In this document: piece after piece, positions 52,470 to 61,109 of the stretch
How positions within the stretch are numbered: the first letter of the stretch is position 1
Layout: every line of letters begins with the position of its first letter
Made by a program: the position numbers and the translations under genes
The notes under the pieces: generated by a model
What the model was told of the DNA's origin: nothing
Databases searched by the model: none
The model's input: only the letters and a program-made list of their open reading frames with translations
Assembly: GCA_937864225.1 (NCBI GenBank)
Contig: CALMJK010000005.1
Span: 372,001-436,000 of the forward strand
DNA: 64,000 nucleotides
Direction: 5' to 3'
From: an uncultured bacterium
GTDB taxonomy: Bacteria > Krumholzibacteriota > Krumholzibacteriia > LZORAL124-64-63

Positions 52470-54158
52470 TTGACGACTGTGTTGCTGGCCCTGATGGCCT
52501 ACGGTTTCGCCGCGCCGTCCTCCACCGCGGGCGGGCAGGCGGGAAGCGGTGTGGCGCCCGTCGATCTGCTCCTGCGCGGGGGCAGGATCGTCACGCTGCA
52601 GGATCCGGAGCCGGCGCCGACGCCCACGGCCGTCGCCGTGAGCGGAGGCCGGATCGTGTGGGTGGGCGCGGAGGCCGAGGCAGACAGGCTCGCCGTCGGC
52701 GCCGCCGAAGTGATCGACCTGCACGGGGCGGTCGTCGTGCCAGGCTTGAGCGACGGGCATGCTCACCTGTCCGGCCTGGGCAAGGCGCTCTCCCAACTGG
52801 CACTGGCGGGCGGTTCGCCCGAGCGGATCGCCGAGCAGGTGCGGGCCGCCGCGGCCGATTGTCTCGGCGATGGCTGGCTCGAAGGCCGCGGCTGGGACCA
52901 GAACGAGTGGAGCGTGCCGGAGTTTCCCCACCGCCGCCTGCTGGACGAGGCGGCGCCGGGGCGGCCGGTGCTGCTCAGGCGCGTCGACGGGCACGCCGCC
53001 TGGGTCAGCAGCGCCGCGCTGGCGCGCGCGGGGATCACGCGCGCGACGCCGGATCCCGCCGGCGGGCGCATCCTGCGCGACGCGGCCGGCGAGCCGACCG
53101 GCGTGCTGGTCGACAACGCCGTGGACCTCGTCGGCAGCGTCGTGCCCGCGCCGACGCGCGAGGAGCGCATCCGCCGCGTGAAGCTGGCCGTCGCGCACTG
53201 CCTCGCGCGGGGGCTGACGGGCGTGCACGACGCGGGCGTCGACGCCGAAACGGTCGAGATCTACCGTGAGTTGGCCGAGCGGGGCGAGCTCGGTCTGCGG
53301 CTGTACGTCATGTTGGCCGACGACGACGCGACCCTCGATGCCTGGCTGCCCCGCGGCCCGTGGGCCACGCACGACAGCCTGCTCACGGTGCGCGCCGTGA
53401 AGATGTACGCCGATGGCGCGCTGGGCTCGCGGGGCGCGCGGCTGTTGGCCGATTATGCCGACGATCCCGGAAACCGCGGGCTGGCGCTCACGTCGCGCGA
53501 GCGGCTGATCGAGATGACGCGGCGCGCCGCGCGCGCCGGCTTCCAACTGTGCACGCACGCCATCGGCGACGCCGCCAACCGCGAGATCCTGGACGTGTAC
53601 GAGCAGGTGCTCGGCGAACTGCGGCCGCGCGATCCCCGCTGGCGCGTGGAACACGCCCAGGTCCTCGCCCCGGAGGATCTGCCGCGCTTCGCCCGGTTGG
53701 GAGTCGTCGCCTCGATGCAGCCCGTGCACTGCACAAGCGACATGGATTGGGCGGCGGCGCGGCTGGGCGAGGCGAGGGCGCGGCTCGCCTACGCCTGGCG
53801 GTCGCTGCTCGATTCCGGCGCGCGACTGTGCTGGGGCACCGATTTCCCGGTGGAGGCGGCCGATCCTCTGCGCGGCCTTTACGCCGCGCGCACACGGCGG
53901 CATCCCGACGGTTCGCCGCCTGGCGGCTGGCACGCGGAGCAGACGGTCGACGCGCGCGTGGCGCTGGCCCTCTACACGGCCGGTCCCGCCTGGGCAGCCT
54001 TCGCCGAGGATCGGTTGGGCGAGGTGGCGCCGGGGCGCTGGGCCGACCTTACGGTTCTGAGCGGGGATCCGCTCGCTGTCGAGCCCGCGGGGGTGCTGGA
54101 GCTGAGGACCTTGCTGACGGTCGTGGGGGGCAGTGTCCGGTTCCGCGATGGAGTCTAG
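52470..54158 (+). CDS. YtcJ-like metal-dependent amidohydrolase
   Basis: This 562-residue protein belongs to the amidohydrolase superfamily, YtcJ/exoenzyme-regulatory-protein-like branch. Signs are VVPGLSDGHAHLSG with the first metal histidines, LEGRGWDQNEW, KMYADGALGSRGARLL and THAIGDAANREILD, and CWGTDFPVEAADP with a catalytic aspartate. It hydrolyses an amide or ester of unknown type. The start is TTG at 52470 with GAGAGGAAG upstream; the short hydrophobic start (TVLLALMAYGFAAP) could be a signal peptide, putting it outside the cytoplasm. The next gene is 92 bp downstream. Confidence 0.88.
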   Translation: MTTVLLALMAYGFAAPSSTAGGQAGSGVAPVDLLLRGGRIVTLQDPEPAPTPTAVAVSGGRIVWVGAEAEADRLAVGAAEVIDLHGAVVVPGLSDGHAHLSGLGKALSQLALAGGSPERIAEQVRAAAADCLGDGWLEGRGWDQNEWSVPEFPHRRLLDEAAPGRPVLLRRVDGHAAWVSSAALARAGITRATPDPAGGRILRDAAGEPTGVLVDNAVDLVGSVVPAPTREERIRRVKLAVAHCLARGLTGVHDAGVDAETVEIYRELAERGELGLRLYVMLADDDATLDAWLPRGPWATHDSLLTVRAVKMYADGALGSRGARLLADYADDPGNRGLALTSRERLIEMTRRAARAGFQLCTHAIGDAANREILDVYEQVLGELRPRDPRWRVEHAQVLAPEDLPRFARLGVVASMQPVHCTSDMDWAAARLGEARARLAYAWRSLLDSGARLCWGTDFPVEAADPLRGLYAARTRRHPDGSPPGGWHAEQTVDARVALALYTAGPAWAAFAEDRLGEVAPGRWADLTVLSGDPLAVEPAGVLELRTLLTVVGGSVRFRDGV

Positions 54159-54250
54159 CCGAGACGGCGTTGTGGGGTTATGATGGGCCATGGTCGCCGG
54201 CCGCGGGGGTGGCGGCGGCTACCGGTTCCCATCCAGCCAAGGAGACGGCC

Positions 54251-55183
54251 ATGGCTCTCGTCGCGGTCGACGTGGTCGACGCCTTCGCGGAGCGGCCGTG
54301 CGCCGGCAATCCGGCGGCGGTCGTGCCCGACGCCGCCGCCCTGACCGACGGCGACATGCTGCGGCTCGCCGACGAGCTGCGGATGGAGGCCGGTTTCGTG
54401 CTGCCGGCCAGCCAGACGGGAGCGGACCTGCGCCTGCGCTTCTTCACGCCGCGGCGCGAGGCCATGCTTTCGGGCCACGCCCTCGTCGCGGCCCTCGTCG
54501 CGCTGGCCGATCGGGGGCGCTGGCCCGCCGATGGACGTGCGCGGTCGCTGTGCGTCGAGACCGGCCACGGCGTGCTGCCCGTGACGCTGCTGGCCGCGGC
54601 GGGCCGGGCGGTGAGCGTGACCTTCGACCTGCCCGCGCCGCGCTTCGGCGAACCGCTCGCCGCCGCGGAGGCGGCGACGGCGCTGGGCCTGCCCGCGGGC
54701 GCGGTGGGGATCGGCGACCATCTGCCGCAGCGCGTCTCGTGCGGCTTCGACGTGCTGGTCGTGCCGGTCGCCGAGCGGACCTCGGCGTTGGCGCTGGTCG
54801 AGGACATGGGCCCGATCAGGCGGCTCGCCGATCGGCTCGGCGTGGGGGGGATCGCGACCTTTTGTCCCGACGTCATGACACCGGGCGTGGACATGCTGTG
54901 CCGCTTCTTCTATCCCAGCGAGGGCACGAACGAGGACGTGGTCAGCGGCACGGCCTTGGGCGCGGTGGCCTGCTACTGCGTGGACCAGGGCATCATGCCG
55001 CGCGCACCCGCCGTGCGCCTGGTCTCCGAACAGGGGCACATTCTGGGGCGCCCCAATCGGGCGGCCGTGGATCTGGAACTCGCAGGGCGGCGGATCACGC
55101 GGGTGAGCTTGACCGCCTCCGGCGTCGTCGTGCTGCGCGGGCAGATGTGTCTTGATTCTGGACCGAGGGGGGAGACGAATTGA
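54251..55183 (+). CDS. PhzF-like isomerase/epimerase family protein
   Basis: This 310-residue protein belongs to the PhzF/diaminopimelate-epimerase-like fold. Landmarks are VDVVDAFAERPCAGNPAAVV near the start, LRFFTPRREAMLSGHALVAA (with the position of the family's catalytic acid) and CRFFYPSEGTNEDVVSGTALGA. Most members are isomerases of unknown substrate; phenazine synthesis genes are not present here, so a role in phenazine is not implied. The ATG follows AAGGAGACGGCC. The final strand is followed at once by a response-regulator gene. Confidence 0.92.
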   Translation: MALVAVDVVDAFAERPCAGNPAAVVPDAAALTDGDMLRLADELRMEAGFVLPASQTGADLRLRFFTPRREAMLSGHALVAALVALADRGRWPADGRARSLCVETGHGVLPVTLLAAAGRAVSVTFDLPAPRFGEPLAAAEAATALGLPAGAVGIGDHLPQRVSCGFDVLVVPVAERTSALALVEDMGPIRRLADRLGVGGIATFCPDVMTPGVDMLCRFFYPSEGTNEDVVSGTALGAVACYCVDQGIMPRAPAVRLVSEQGHILGRPNRAAVDLELAGRRITRVSLTASGVVVLRGQMCLDSGPRGETN

Positions 55184-55257
55184 ACCCACATGTCTCGCCC
55201 CGCGACGATGGCGCGGGCAAGGTCCGCTCGGCATGGATGGGTCGCAGAGGAGGCCTC

Positions 55258-55677
55258 GTGGCTTACGCGACGCGAGTTCTGTTGGTCGATGACAGCATCG
55301 ACGACAACTTCATCAACACCCGACTGCTCCGCAAGACGGGCTTCACCGCCCACGTCGACGTCATGAAGGACGGGCTCGACGCGCTGAACCACTTGCGAGA
55401 GTTGGCTGAAGCCGGCCCCGATGCCGCCGAACGCGTGCCGCGCTTCGTGTTCCTCGACATCCGCATGCCGCGGCTGGACGGATTCGAATTCCTGGCCGAA
55501 TACGAGAAACTGCCCGAGACGCTGAGGCAGGAGATCGTGGTCGTGATCCTGACGTCTTCGCTGTTGACCGTCGATCGTGAACGGGCGGCGGCCTTCAGCT
55601 CTTTGGTCCACTACATCGTGAAGCCGCTCACTCGCCAGAAGCTCGAGGAACTGAAGGACAAGCTGACCGCCGGCTAG
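55258..55677 (+). CDS. Single-domain response regulator (Rcp1-like)
   Basis: This 139-residue protein is a receiver domain of the type related to Rcp1/phytochrome partners: VLLVDDSIDDNFINTRLLRKTG, phospho-acceptor aspartate in FVFLDIRMPRLDG, TSS in VVVILTSS, and the conserved lysine in HYIVKPL. No output domain is present. I chose the GTG at 55258 because AGAGGAGG lies four bases upstream; an in-frame TTG at 55180 inside the PhzF end would add 26 residues without homology. Its stop overlaps the stop of the convergent ackA. The partner kinase is not adjacent. Confidence 0.88.
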   Translation: MAYATRVLLVDDSIDDNFINTRLLRKTGFTAHVDVMKDGLDALNHLRELAEAGPDAAERVPRFVFLDIRMPRLDGFEFLAEYEKLPETLRQEIVVVILTSSLLTVDRERAAAFSSLVHYIVKPLTRQKLEELKDKLTAG

Positions 55678-56888
55678 CGCGTCGCCGCGCCGGCGAACAC
55701 CAGTGCCACGGTGTCGCGGGCGATCATCAATTCCTCGTTCGTCGGCACGATCATGATCTTCACGCGCGAGCCGTTGCGGCTGATGATCGACTCGTCGCGG
55801 CGCGTCGCGTTCTTGAAGGTATCGAGCTGCGCGCCAAAAATCTCCATGCCCTGGCAGGACCACTCCCGCACCAGCGAATCGTTCTCGCCGACCCCGGCGG
55901 TGAACACGATGGCGTCGACGCGGCCGAGCGCGACCGCGTAGGAGCCGATGTATTTGCGGATGTGATACGTGTAGATCTCCAGCGCCAGCCGCGCGCGGTC
56001 GTCACCGTTCGCGTAGGCCTTTTCCACATCGCGCAGATCGCTGGAGATGCCCGAGAGCCCGAGCATGCCGCTCTGCTTGTTGAGCATCTTGTCGATGTCG
56101 CCGAGGGAGAGCCCGAGATTCGAGTTCAGGTAGCCCACGATGGCCGGATCGATGTCGCCGCAGCGCGTGCCCATCATCAGTCCCTCGAGCGGCGTGAAGC
56201 CCATCGAGGTGTCCACGGAGTGCCCGCCCTCGATCGCCGCCACGGACGCGCCGTTGCCCAGATGGCACGTGATCAGGTTCAGCTCGGCGGGATCGCGGTT
56301 GAGAATCTGCGCGGTGCGCAGCGCCACGTAGCGGTGGCTGGTGCCGTGAAAGCCGTAGCGGCGGATCTTGTGCTCGACGTAGAGCCGATAAGGGATGGGG
56401 TAGACGTAGGCGCGGTCGGGCATGGTCTGGTGGAAGGCCGTGTCGAAGACCCCGATCATCGGTTTGTCCGGCAGGCACGCCTGCGCGGCGCGGATGCCGG
56501 TGATGTTGGCCGGATTGTGCAGCGGCGCCAGCGGGATGCATTCCTCGAGCGCCGCCATCACGTCTGCGTCGATCAGCACCGAGTGAGAGTACTTCTCGCC
56601 CGCGTGCACGACGCGATGTCCGACGGCCGCGATCTCCGCCAAGCTGCGCAACACGCCACGCTCGCGATGGGTCAGGCTCGCCAGCAGGAGCTGCAGGGCG
56701 CGGGCGTGATCGGGCACCGGCTGCTCCTCGACAATGTCGTCTCGCCCGGGCCGGCTGTACACGTGTCGTCCCTGCTCCAATCCGATGCGCTCGACCAGGC
56801 CCCTGGCCAGGATCCGCTCCTCGTCCATCTCCAGAAGCTGGTATTTCAGCGAACTGCTGCCGCAGTTGATGACCAGGACATTCCTCAT
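55674..56888 (-). CDS. ackA: Acetate kinase
   Basis: This 404-residue enzyme makes ATP from acetyl phosphate and ADP, releasing acetate. Family signatures are [13 protein letters not shown] at the start and [11 protein letters not shown], plus [11 protein letters not shown]. Length fits the family. It overlaps pta by four bases, giving the usual pta-ackA pair that turns acetyl-CoA into acetate. The stop overlaps the convergent response-regulator gene. Substrate-level phosphorylation here agrees with a fermentative or acetogenic-like energy metabolism. Confidence 0.97.
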   Translation of the reverse strand: MRNVLVINCGSSSLKYQLLEMDEERILARGLVERIGLEQGRHVYSRPGRDDIVEEQPVPDHARALQLLLASLTHRERGVLRSLAEIAAVGHRVVHAGEKYSHSVLIDADVMAALEECIPLAPLHNPANITGIRAAQACLPDKPMIGVFDTAFHQTMPDRAYVYPIPYRLYVEHKIRRYGFHGTSHRYVALRTAQILNRDPAELNLITCHLGNGASVAAIEGGHSVDTSMGFTPLEGLMMGTRCGDIDPAIVGYLNSNLGLSLGDIDKMLNKQSGMLGLSGISSDLRDVEKAYANGDDRARLALEIYTYHIRKYIGSYAVALGRVDAIVFTAGVGENDSLVREWSCQGMEIFGAQLDTFKNATRRDESIISRNGSRVKIMIVPTNEELMIARDTVALVFAGAATR

Positions 56889-57889
56889 GCTCGGCGGCCC
56901 CCGCTCTGCAGGGCGGTGATCGCGATCACGTTCACGATGTCCTCGACGCTGCACCCGCGCGACAGGTCGTTCACGCCCTGCGCCATGCCTTGCAGGATCG
57001 GACCCACGGCCTCGGCGCCCGCCAGGCGCTGCACCAGCTTGTAGGCGATGTTGCCGGCGTCGAGATCCGGAAAGATCAGCACGTTGGCCCGTCCGGCGAC
57101 GCCGCTGTCCGGCGCCTTCTGCTTCCCGATCGCGGCCACCAGCGCCGCGTCGGCCTGCAGGGGGCCATCGACGGCGAGCTCCGGCGCCTTGGCCCGCAGC
57201 AAGCGCGTCGCCTCCTCGACTTTGTCCACGCTGGGGCCGGTGCCGCTGCCGCGCGTGGAGTAACTGAGCATCGCCACGCGCGGCTCGAATCCGCACAGCG
57301 AGCGGGCAGTGGCCGCCGTCGCGAGCGCGATGTCGGCGAGCTGCGCGGCGTCGGGGTCGGGATTCACCGCGCAGTCGGCGAAAACGATCAGCCCGTTCTC
57401 TCCGAAGCTCCACTGGGGCTTCACCATGATGAAGCAGCTCGAGACGATCGACACGCCGGCCGCCGTGCCCACGATTTGAAAACCTGCGCGCAGCACGTTG
57501 GCCGTGGCGTTCACGGCTCCTGCCACCATGCCGTCCGCCTCGCCTTGGGCGACGAGCATGGCGCCGAAGAACAGGGGATCGGCGAGGGTCTTGGCCGCTT
57601 CCTCGGCGGTCATGCCCTTGTGTCGACGCTTGGCATGGTAGGAGGCGATGAAGTCGGGCAGGCGCGGATGTCGCGCCGGGTCGATCAGCTCGATGCCGCT
57701 CGCCTTCAGGCCCAGCGCCTCCATCCGGCGCTCCAACTCGTCGCGCGCGCCGAGCAGGACGATCCGGGCCAAGCCGGCGTCCCGCGCGGCCGCGGCGGCC
57801 TTAAGCGTGCGGTCATCCCAGGTCTCGGGTAGAACGATGGCGCGCCCCAGGGCGGCGGCCTTACGGTGCAGGCTGGCTACGAAATCCAT
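56885..57889 (-). CDS. pta: Phosphate acetyltransferase
   Basis: This 334-residue enzyme converts acetyl-CoA and phosphate to acetyl phosphate. Family marks are [34 protein letters not shown] and [18 protein letters not shown], followed by [24 protein letters not shown]. It is the short form without the N-terminal DRTGG part that longer enzymes carry. The ATG at 57887-57889 is chosen because homology begins there; upstream in-frame starts are less likely. It is the first gene of the pta-ackA operon with a perfect TTGACA -35 box at 57987-57992. Confidence 0.97.
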   Translation of the reverse strand: MDFVASLHRKAAALGRAIVLPETWDDRTLKAAAAARDAGLARIVLLGARDELERRMEALGLKASGIELIDPARHPRLPDFIASYHAKRRHKGMTAEEAAKTLADPLFFGAMLVAQGEADGMVAGAVNATANVLRAGFQIVGTAAGVSIVSSCFIMVKPQWSFGENGLIVFADCAVNPDPDAAQLADIALATAATARSLCGFEPRVAMLSYSTRGSGTGPSVDKVEEATRLLRAKAPELAVDGPLQADAALVAAIGKQKAPDSGVAGRANVLIFPDLDAGNIAYKLVQRLAGAEAVGPILQGMAQGVNDLSRGCSVEDIVNVIAITALQSGGRRA

Positions 57890-57963
57890 GACGGCCCTCG
57901 CTCCAGCGGCCGTCGGCGCGGCGGGCGACGCGTCCGCGGGCACGCGGCCGCCCGCTTTTCGCA

Positions 57964-57992
57964 AATGTCATGCCCGCGGCTGGCGATGTCAA
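57964..57992 (-). promoter_or_regulatory. pta-ackA promoter region with repeated TGACAT
   Basis: On the minus strand a perfect TTGACA (57987-57992) is followed after 17 bases by GACATT (57964-57969). TGACAT occurs twice exactly 21 bases apart, over both boxes, which could also be a regulator site. Confidence 0.5.
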
Positions 57993-58064
57993 ATGGGCGA
58001 GCGGGAGAGAGCGGCGTGCCTGCGCGTGTTGCAAGCGCGGCCCTTCATCGCGGCACCTTCCTGG

Positions 58065-58544
58065 CTAGTGCGCCGGATTCGCGGCGCTCGCCGCCGTCGG
58101 TTGGGCGCGGGCGCAGGGCAGGAGGCTGTCGCAACCCTCGGGCAGGTAGTCGAGCAGGTCCTGGATCGAGAACGTCCCCCAGAAGTCGCGCAGGCGTGTG
58201 CCGAGCGAGGCCCAGACGACCCGCGTGCAGCAATTCTGGGAGCGTTCGCACAGCTCGGGACGGCCCACGCATTCCACCAGGTCGGTTTCTCCGTCCAGGG
58301 CCGAGATGACCTCCCACAGGGAAATCTCAGCCGGGGGGCGAGTCAGATAGTAACCGCCGCGCACGCCCTTGCGGCTGCCGATCAGCGCGTGCCTGCGCAG
58401 GCAGCCGACCAACTGCTCCAGGTACTTGCCGCTGATGGACTGGTGGCGCGAGATGGCGCTGATGGAGACCGGGCCGCCGGGGTAGGCCTCGGCGATCTGC
58501 ATCATGGCGCGCAGCCCATACCGGACGCGGGTGGTCACACGCAT
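58065..58544 (-). CDS. Rrf2-family Fe-S-type transcription regulator (IscR-like)
   Basis: This 159-residue protein has a winged helix-turn-helix (MRVTTRVRYGLRAMMQIAEA, then SISAISRHQSISGKYLEQL) and three cysteines C92, C99 and C105 at the positions of IscR Fe-S ligands (C92, C98, C104 in E. coli), with C106 adjacent. It should repress or activate genes according to Fe-S or redox state. It lacks other isc genes nearby. The ATG at 58542-58544 has GGGAGGAGAGGAC upstream. It lies upstream of pta on the same strand, 175 bp away, with an AT-rich region before it that may hold its operator. Targets in the redox genes of this window are possible but unproven. Confidence 0.92.
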   Translation of the reverse strand: MRVTTRVRYGLRAMMQIAEAYPGGPVSISAISRHQSISGKYLEQLVGCLRRHALIGSRKGVRGGYYLTRPPAEISLWEVISALDGETDLVECVGRPELCERSQNCCTRVVWASLGTRLRDFWGTFSIQDLLDYLPEGCDSLLPCARAQPTAASAANPAH

Positions 58545-58695
58545 GTCCTCTCCTCCCTGGGTCCAGCGTACGGCCTAGAAAGCGGTCAGCGAAACCACAC
58601 TTGCTTGGTCGGAAATGAAAACAACAGCTCAAATTCAAGGTGCGGAATTCTGGATCATCGGGCAAGCGCAAAACGGTATAGCCGGCTAGGAATTC

Positions 58696-58758
58696 GGGGG
58701 TAAAAATCATTTAATCTATTGTCATACAATTTGTTTCACGATTTTCATTTTTGCCCCC
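58696..58758. repeat. Nested inverted repeats in an AT-rich island upstream of the Rrf2 gene
   Basis: GGGGGTAAAAAT (58696-58707) and ATTTTTGCCCCC (58747-58758) are 12-base inverted arms with one mismatch. Inside, ATTGT-CAT-ACAAT (58718-58730) is a perfect inverted repeat. A perfect TAGCCGGCTA lies at 58679-58688. The island between nadE and the Rrf2 gene is much more AT-rich than the window. It may be an operator region or a small RNA. Confidence 0.4.
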
Positions 58759-58763
58759 CCCAA

Positions 58764-58791
58764 AGCCCGCGCCGTCCTTTCCGCGCGGGCT
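58764..58791 (-). terminator. Terminator-like hairpin after nadE
   Basis: AGCCCGCGC (58764-58772) and GCGCGGGCT (58783-58791) pair perfectly around a ten-base loop, a few bases after the nadE stop. On the minus strand TTGGGGGGGG then CAAAAATG follows, so the T run is weak, but position and stem favour termination. Confidence 0.6.
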
Positions 58792-58794
58792 GGG

Positions 58795-59796
58795 TCAATC
58801 TTCCGGGGCGGGGTGCCTGATGATCTCCGGCACGTCGCGGACCAGCAGCGAGGTCAGGTGCAGCGGCAAGGTCGTGGCGCGCTTGCGTTCGATGTCGCGG
58901 TAGACGCGCTCGACCTGCTCCGCCCGCAGGCCGAGCGCCCGCGCCGCCTCGGCGCCGGGCACCCGCTGGTTGTGGGCCCAGAGCAGCAAATCCATCTCGG
59001 CGTAGGGGAGGACGAAGTAGAACTCGTCTTGGCCTTGCGCCAACGAGTAGGTGTCGGTGGTCGGCGTGGCGTCGCAGACCTCGTTCGGCAGGCTCAGGTG
59101 GCGCGCCATGGCGTAGACCTGCGTCTTGTAGAGGTGGGCGATGGGCTTCACGTCGGCGGCGCCGTCGCCGTTCTTGACGAAAAACCCCTGGTCGTATTCG
59201 AGCCGGTTGGGCGTGCCCGCGACCGCGTAGTTCAGCCGGTCGGCATAGTAGTACTCGAAGGTCTTCCGGATCCGCTGCTTGAAATTCGTGGCCGCGACGA
59301 TCTCCAGGTACGCTTGCAGCGGTAGGCGCTCCTCGTGCAGCGCGCCGCGCGGGTCCTGCACGACGAGCTTGAAGAAATTCACGCGGTCGGAGTCGAGCAG
59401 GTCGGACGGCAGCACGATCTTGCTCTTCCAGCCCGGGCCGTAACCGGGGAACACGGCGCGGAACGCCTCGTCGCGCCGCCGGTAGCAGCCGATCGCCTCC
59501 AGCGTGGGCGCGATGTCCTCGACCGCGCTCTGCACACCCAGGTGCTCGATGAGCAGCCGGCCGCGGCGCCCGGTCTCCGGCGCCGAATCGCGCTCCGGCA
59601 GCTGCAGGGCGAACACCTTCGCGGACCCGAGGGCTCGCACGGCCAGAGCGCACGTCACACTGCTGTCGATGCCCCCGCTGACCGCAACGACCATGCCCCG
59701 CCGTTTCATCACGTGCGAGACGAGATGTTTCAGGCGCCGGCTGATGTGGTCAGCTTCCCGCTCGAGATCGAGATCCAGCACCTGGCGGTCGAACAT
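58795..59796 (-). CDS. nadE: Ammonia-dependent NAD(+) synthase
   Basis: This 333-residue enzyme makes NAD+ from deamido-NAD, ATP and ammonia. The ATP-pyrophosphatase P-loop SGGIDSSVT is near residues 40-48. Other landmarks are KNGDGAADVKPIAHLYKTQVYAMARHL and ATPTTDTYSLAQGQDEFYF. There is no N-terminal nitrilase-type glutaminase domain, so it uses ammonia directly. The length is a little above that of the E. coli form. AGGAGGAG precedes the ATG. It is divergent from the deaminase gene, whose reaction releases ammonia, though a link is speculative. Confidence 0.95.
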   Translation of the reverse strand: MFDRQVLDLDLEREADHISRRLKHLVSHVMKRRGMVVAVSGGIDSSVTCALAVRALGSAKVFALQLPERDSAPETGRRGRLLIEHLGVQSAVEDIAPTLEAIGCYRRRDEAFRAVFPGYGPGWKSKIVLPSDLLDSDRVNFFKLVVQDPRGALHEERLPLQAYLEIVAATNFKQRIRKTFEYYYADRLNYAVAGTPNRLEYDQGFFVKNGDGAADVKPIAHLYKTQVYAMARHLSLPNEVCDATPTTDTYSLAQGQDEFYFVLPYAEMDLLLWAHNQRVPGAEAARALGLRAEQVERVYRDIERKRATTLPLHLTSLLVRDVPEIIRHPAPED

Positions 59797-59910
59797 GGCG
59801 CTCCTCCTGCGATTCCCGGGTGCGTCCGGGCCCTGCGGGCGCGGTCACCTGCCGCGTCCCGGGCATACGGTAACGCGCGCGGCCCAAGGCGTCGAGGCCC
59901 AGGAGCGCAG

Positions 59911-59939
59911 TCGACAGTTCGCCTTGGGCTGCGTATTGT
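59911..59939 (+). promoter_or_regulatory. Sigma70-type promoter for the deaminase gene
   Basis: TCGACA (59911-59916), 17 bases, TATTGT (59934-59939). The TTG start at 59962 is only 22 bases after the -10 box, with AAAAGGAGG between, so the leader is very short. Confidence 0.6.
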
Positions 59940-59961
59940 GTGACGGGAAAAGGAGGCTCCT

Positions 59962-61005
59962 TTGTCCCCCGATTCCCGCCGCGAGTTCATCCGCTCCCTG
60001 CCGCTTGCGGACCTGCACCGCCATTTCGACGGATCGATCCGGCCCTCGACGCTCTGGGAGCTGTCGGAGAGGTACTACTCGGCAGTGCCGGGGCTGGACT
60101 TCGAGCAGTTCCGGCGCTACCTGGAGTGGGACGAAAAGCAGGATCGCTCGCTCCTGGACTACCTCGACAAGTTCCACGTCCCTCTGCAGTACACGCAGTT
60201 CTACGACAACATCAAGCGGATCGCGTACGAGATCGCGACCGACGCCTACGCGGACGGCGTGCGGCTGCTGGAGCTGAGGATCAACCCGCTCATCCACCGG
60301 CGGGCCGGCCTGACCACGCGTCAGGTCATCCACGCCACGCGCAAGGGACTCTCACGGTTCGGGACGGAGCATCCTGATTTCCGCGCCGGCATCATCGTCA
60401 TCGCCATGCGCAGCCACGGGGGCAACCTGGCGCGCATCCTGCTGCGCGAGGTGATCGGGGAGAAGGAGGAGTACCACGCCGGCGTCGGCGTCTGCGGCTT
60501 CGACATCGCCGGGCCCGAGGCGCCGTTCCCGCCCGTGCTGTTCAGCGAGGCTTACGCCCTGGCCCGGAAGATGGGCTTCAAGCGCACGGCGCACGCGGGC
60601 GAGAGCGAGGGCCCGGAGCGGATCTGGGAGGCGCTCGACCATCTCGGTCCCCAACGCATCGGCCACGGCACCAGCGCGGGCGCCGACCCCGAGCTGATGA
60701 AGCGGCTGGCGCGGGATGGCGTCTACGTGGAGGTCTGTCTTTCCTCGAATCTGCAGACCGGCGCCGTCGCGCAGTTGCGCGACCATCCGCTGCCGCGCTT
60801 CCTGGACGCCGGGATCAAGGTCGCCCTGTGCACGGACAATCCGACGGTGTCCGCCACCACCCTGTCCGGGGAATACGAGCTGGCGATGGAGGCCTTCGGC
60901 TACACGGAGGCCGACGTGCGCCGGTTGGCCGACATGTCGCGCCGCGGCACCTTCCTGGCCGCGGGACCGGACGGCCAGCGCGTCGCCAAGTGGATGTCGG
61001 CCTAG
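59962..61005 (+). CDS. add: Adenosine deaminase-family protein
   Basis: This 347-residue TIM-barrel enzyme belongs to the adenosine deaminase family and should turn adenosine (or a related purine) into inosine with loss of ammonia. Metal and catalytic residues are visible: HRHFDGS (zinc histidines), TAHAGE (third zinc histidine and catalytic glutamate), RIGHGTS and ALCTDNPTVSAT with the zinc aspartate. Exact substrate may differ because the family includes aminodeoxyfutalosine and other deaminases. The start is TTG at 59962 with a strong AAAAGGAGG. It has its own promoter. Confidence 0.88.
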   Translation: MSPDSRREFIRSLPLADLHRHFDGSIRPSTLWELSERYYSAVPGLDFEQFRRYLEWDEKQDRSLLDYLDKFHVPLQYTQFYDNIKRIAYEIATDAYADGVRLLELRINPLIHRRAGLTTRQVIHATRKGLSRFGTEHPDFRAGIIVIAMRSHGGNLARILLREVIGEKEEYHAGVGVCGFDIAGPEAPFPPVLFSEAYALARKMGFKRTAHAGESEGPERIWEALDHLGPQRIGHGTSAGADPELMKRLARDGVYVEVCLSSNLQTGAVAQLRDHPLPRFLDAGIKVALCTDNPTVSATTLSGEYELAMEAFGYTEADVRRLADMSRRGTFLAAGPDGQRVAKWMSA

Positions 61006-61020
61006 CGTCCGGCCCGGCTC

Positions 61021-61049
61021 TTGCCTGCCCGTTCGCCGCCGCGTAGATT
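61021..61049 (+). promoter_or_regulatory. Sigma70-type promoter for phosphofructokinase gene
   Basis: TTGCCT (61021-61026), 17 bases, TAGATT (61044-61049), 61 bp before the ATG at 61110 and 15 bp after the deaminase stop. It has the same TTGnC-N17-TAnnnT form as other candidates. Confidence 0.6.
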
Positions 61050-61109
61050 CGCCCTGCCCCGGACCGTCGTCGCGCCGGGGCAGTCCGGTGTTCGTCAGGG
61101 AGAGGAAAC

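Noticed and set aside
50154-54191. Minus-strand 1345-codon frame spanning two genes
   Set aside because: Only 50154-52301 is coding. The upstream part runs antisense to the amidohydrolase gene, which has clear family motifs.
54251-55183. Phenazine biosynthesis cluster
   Set aside because: Only a PhzF-like fold protein is present and no other phz gene is nearby. The family is mostly of unknown function.
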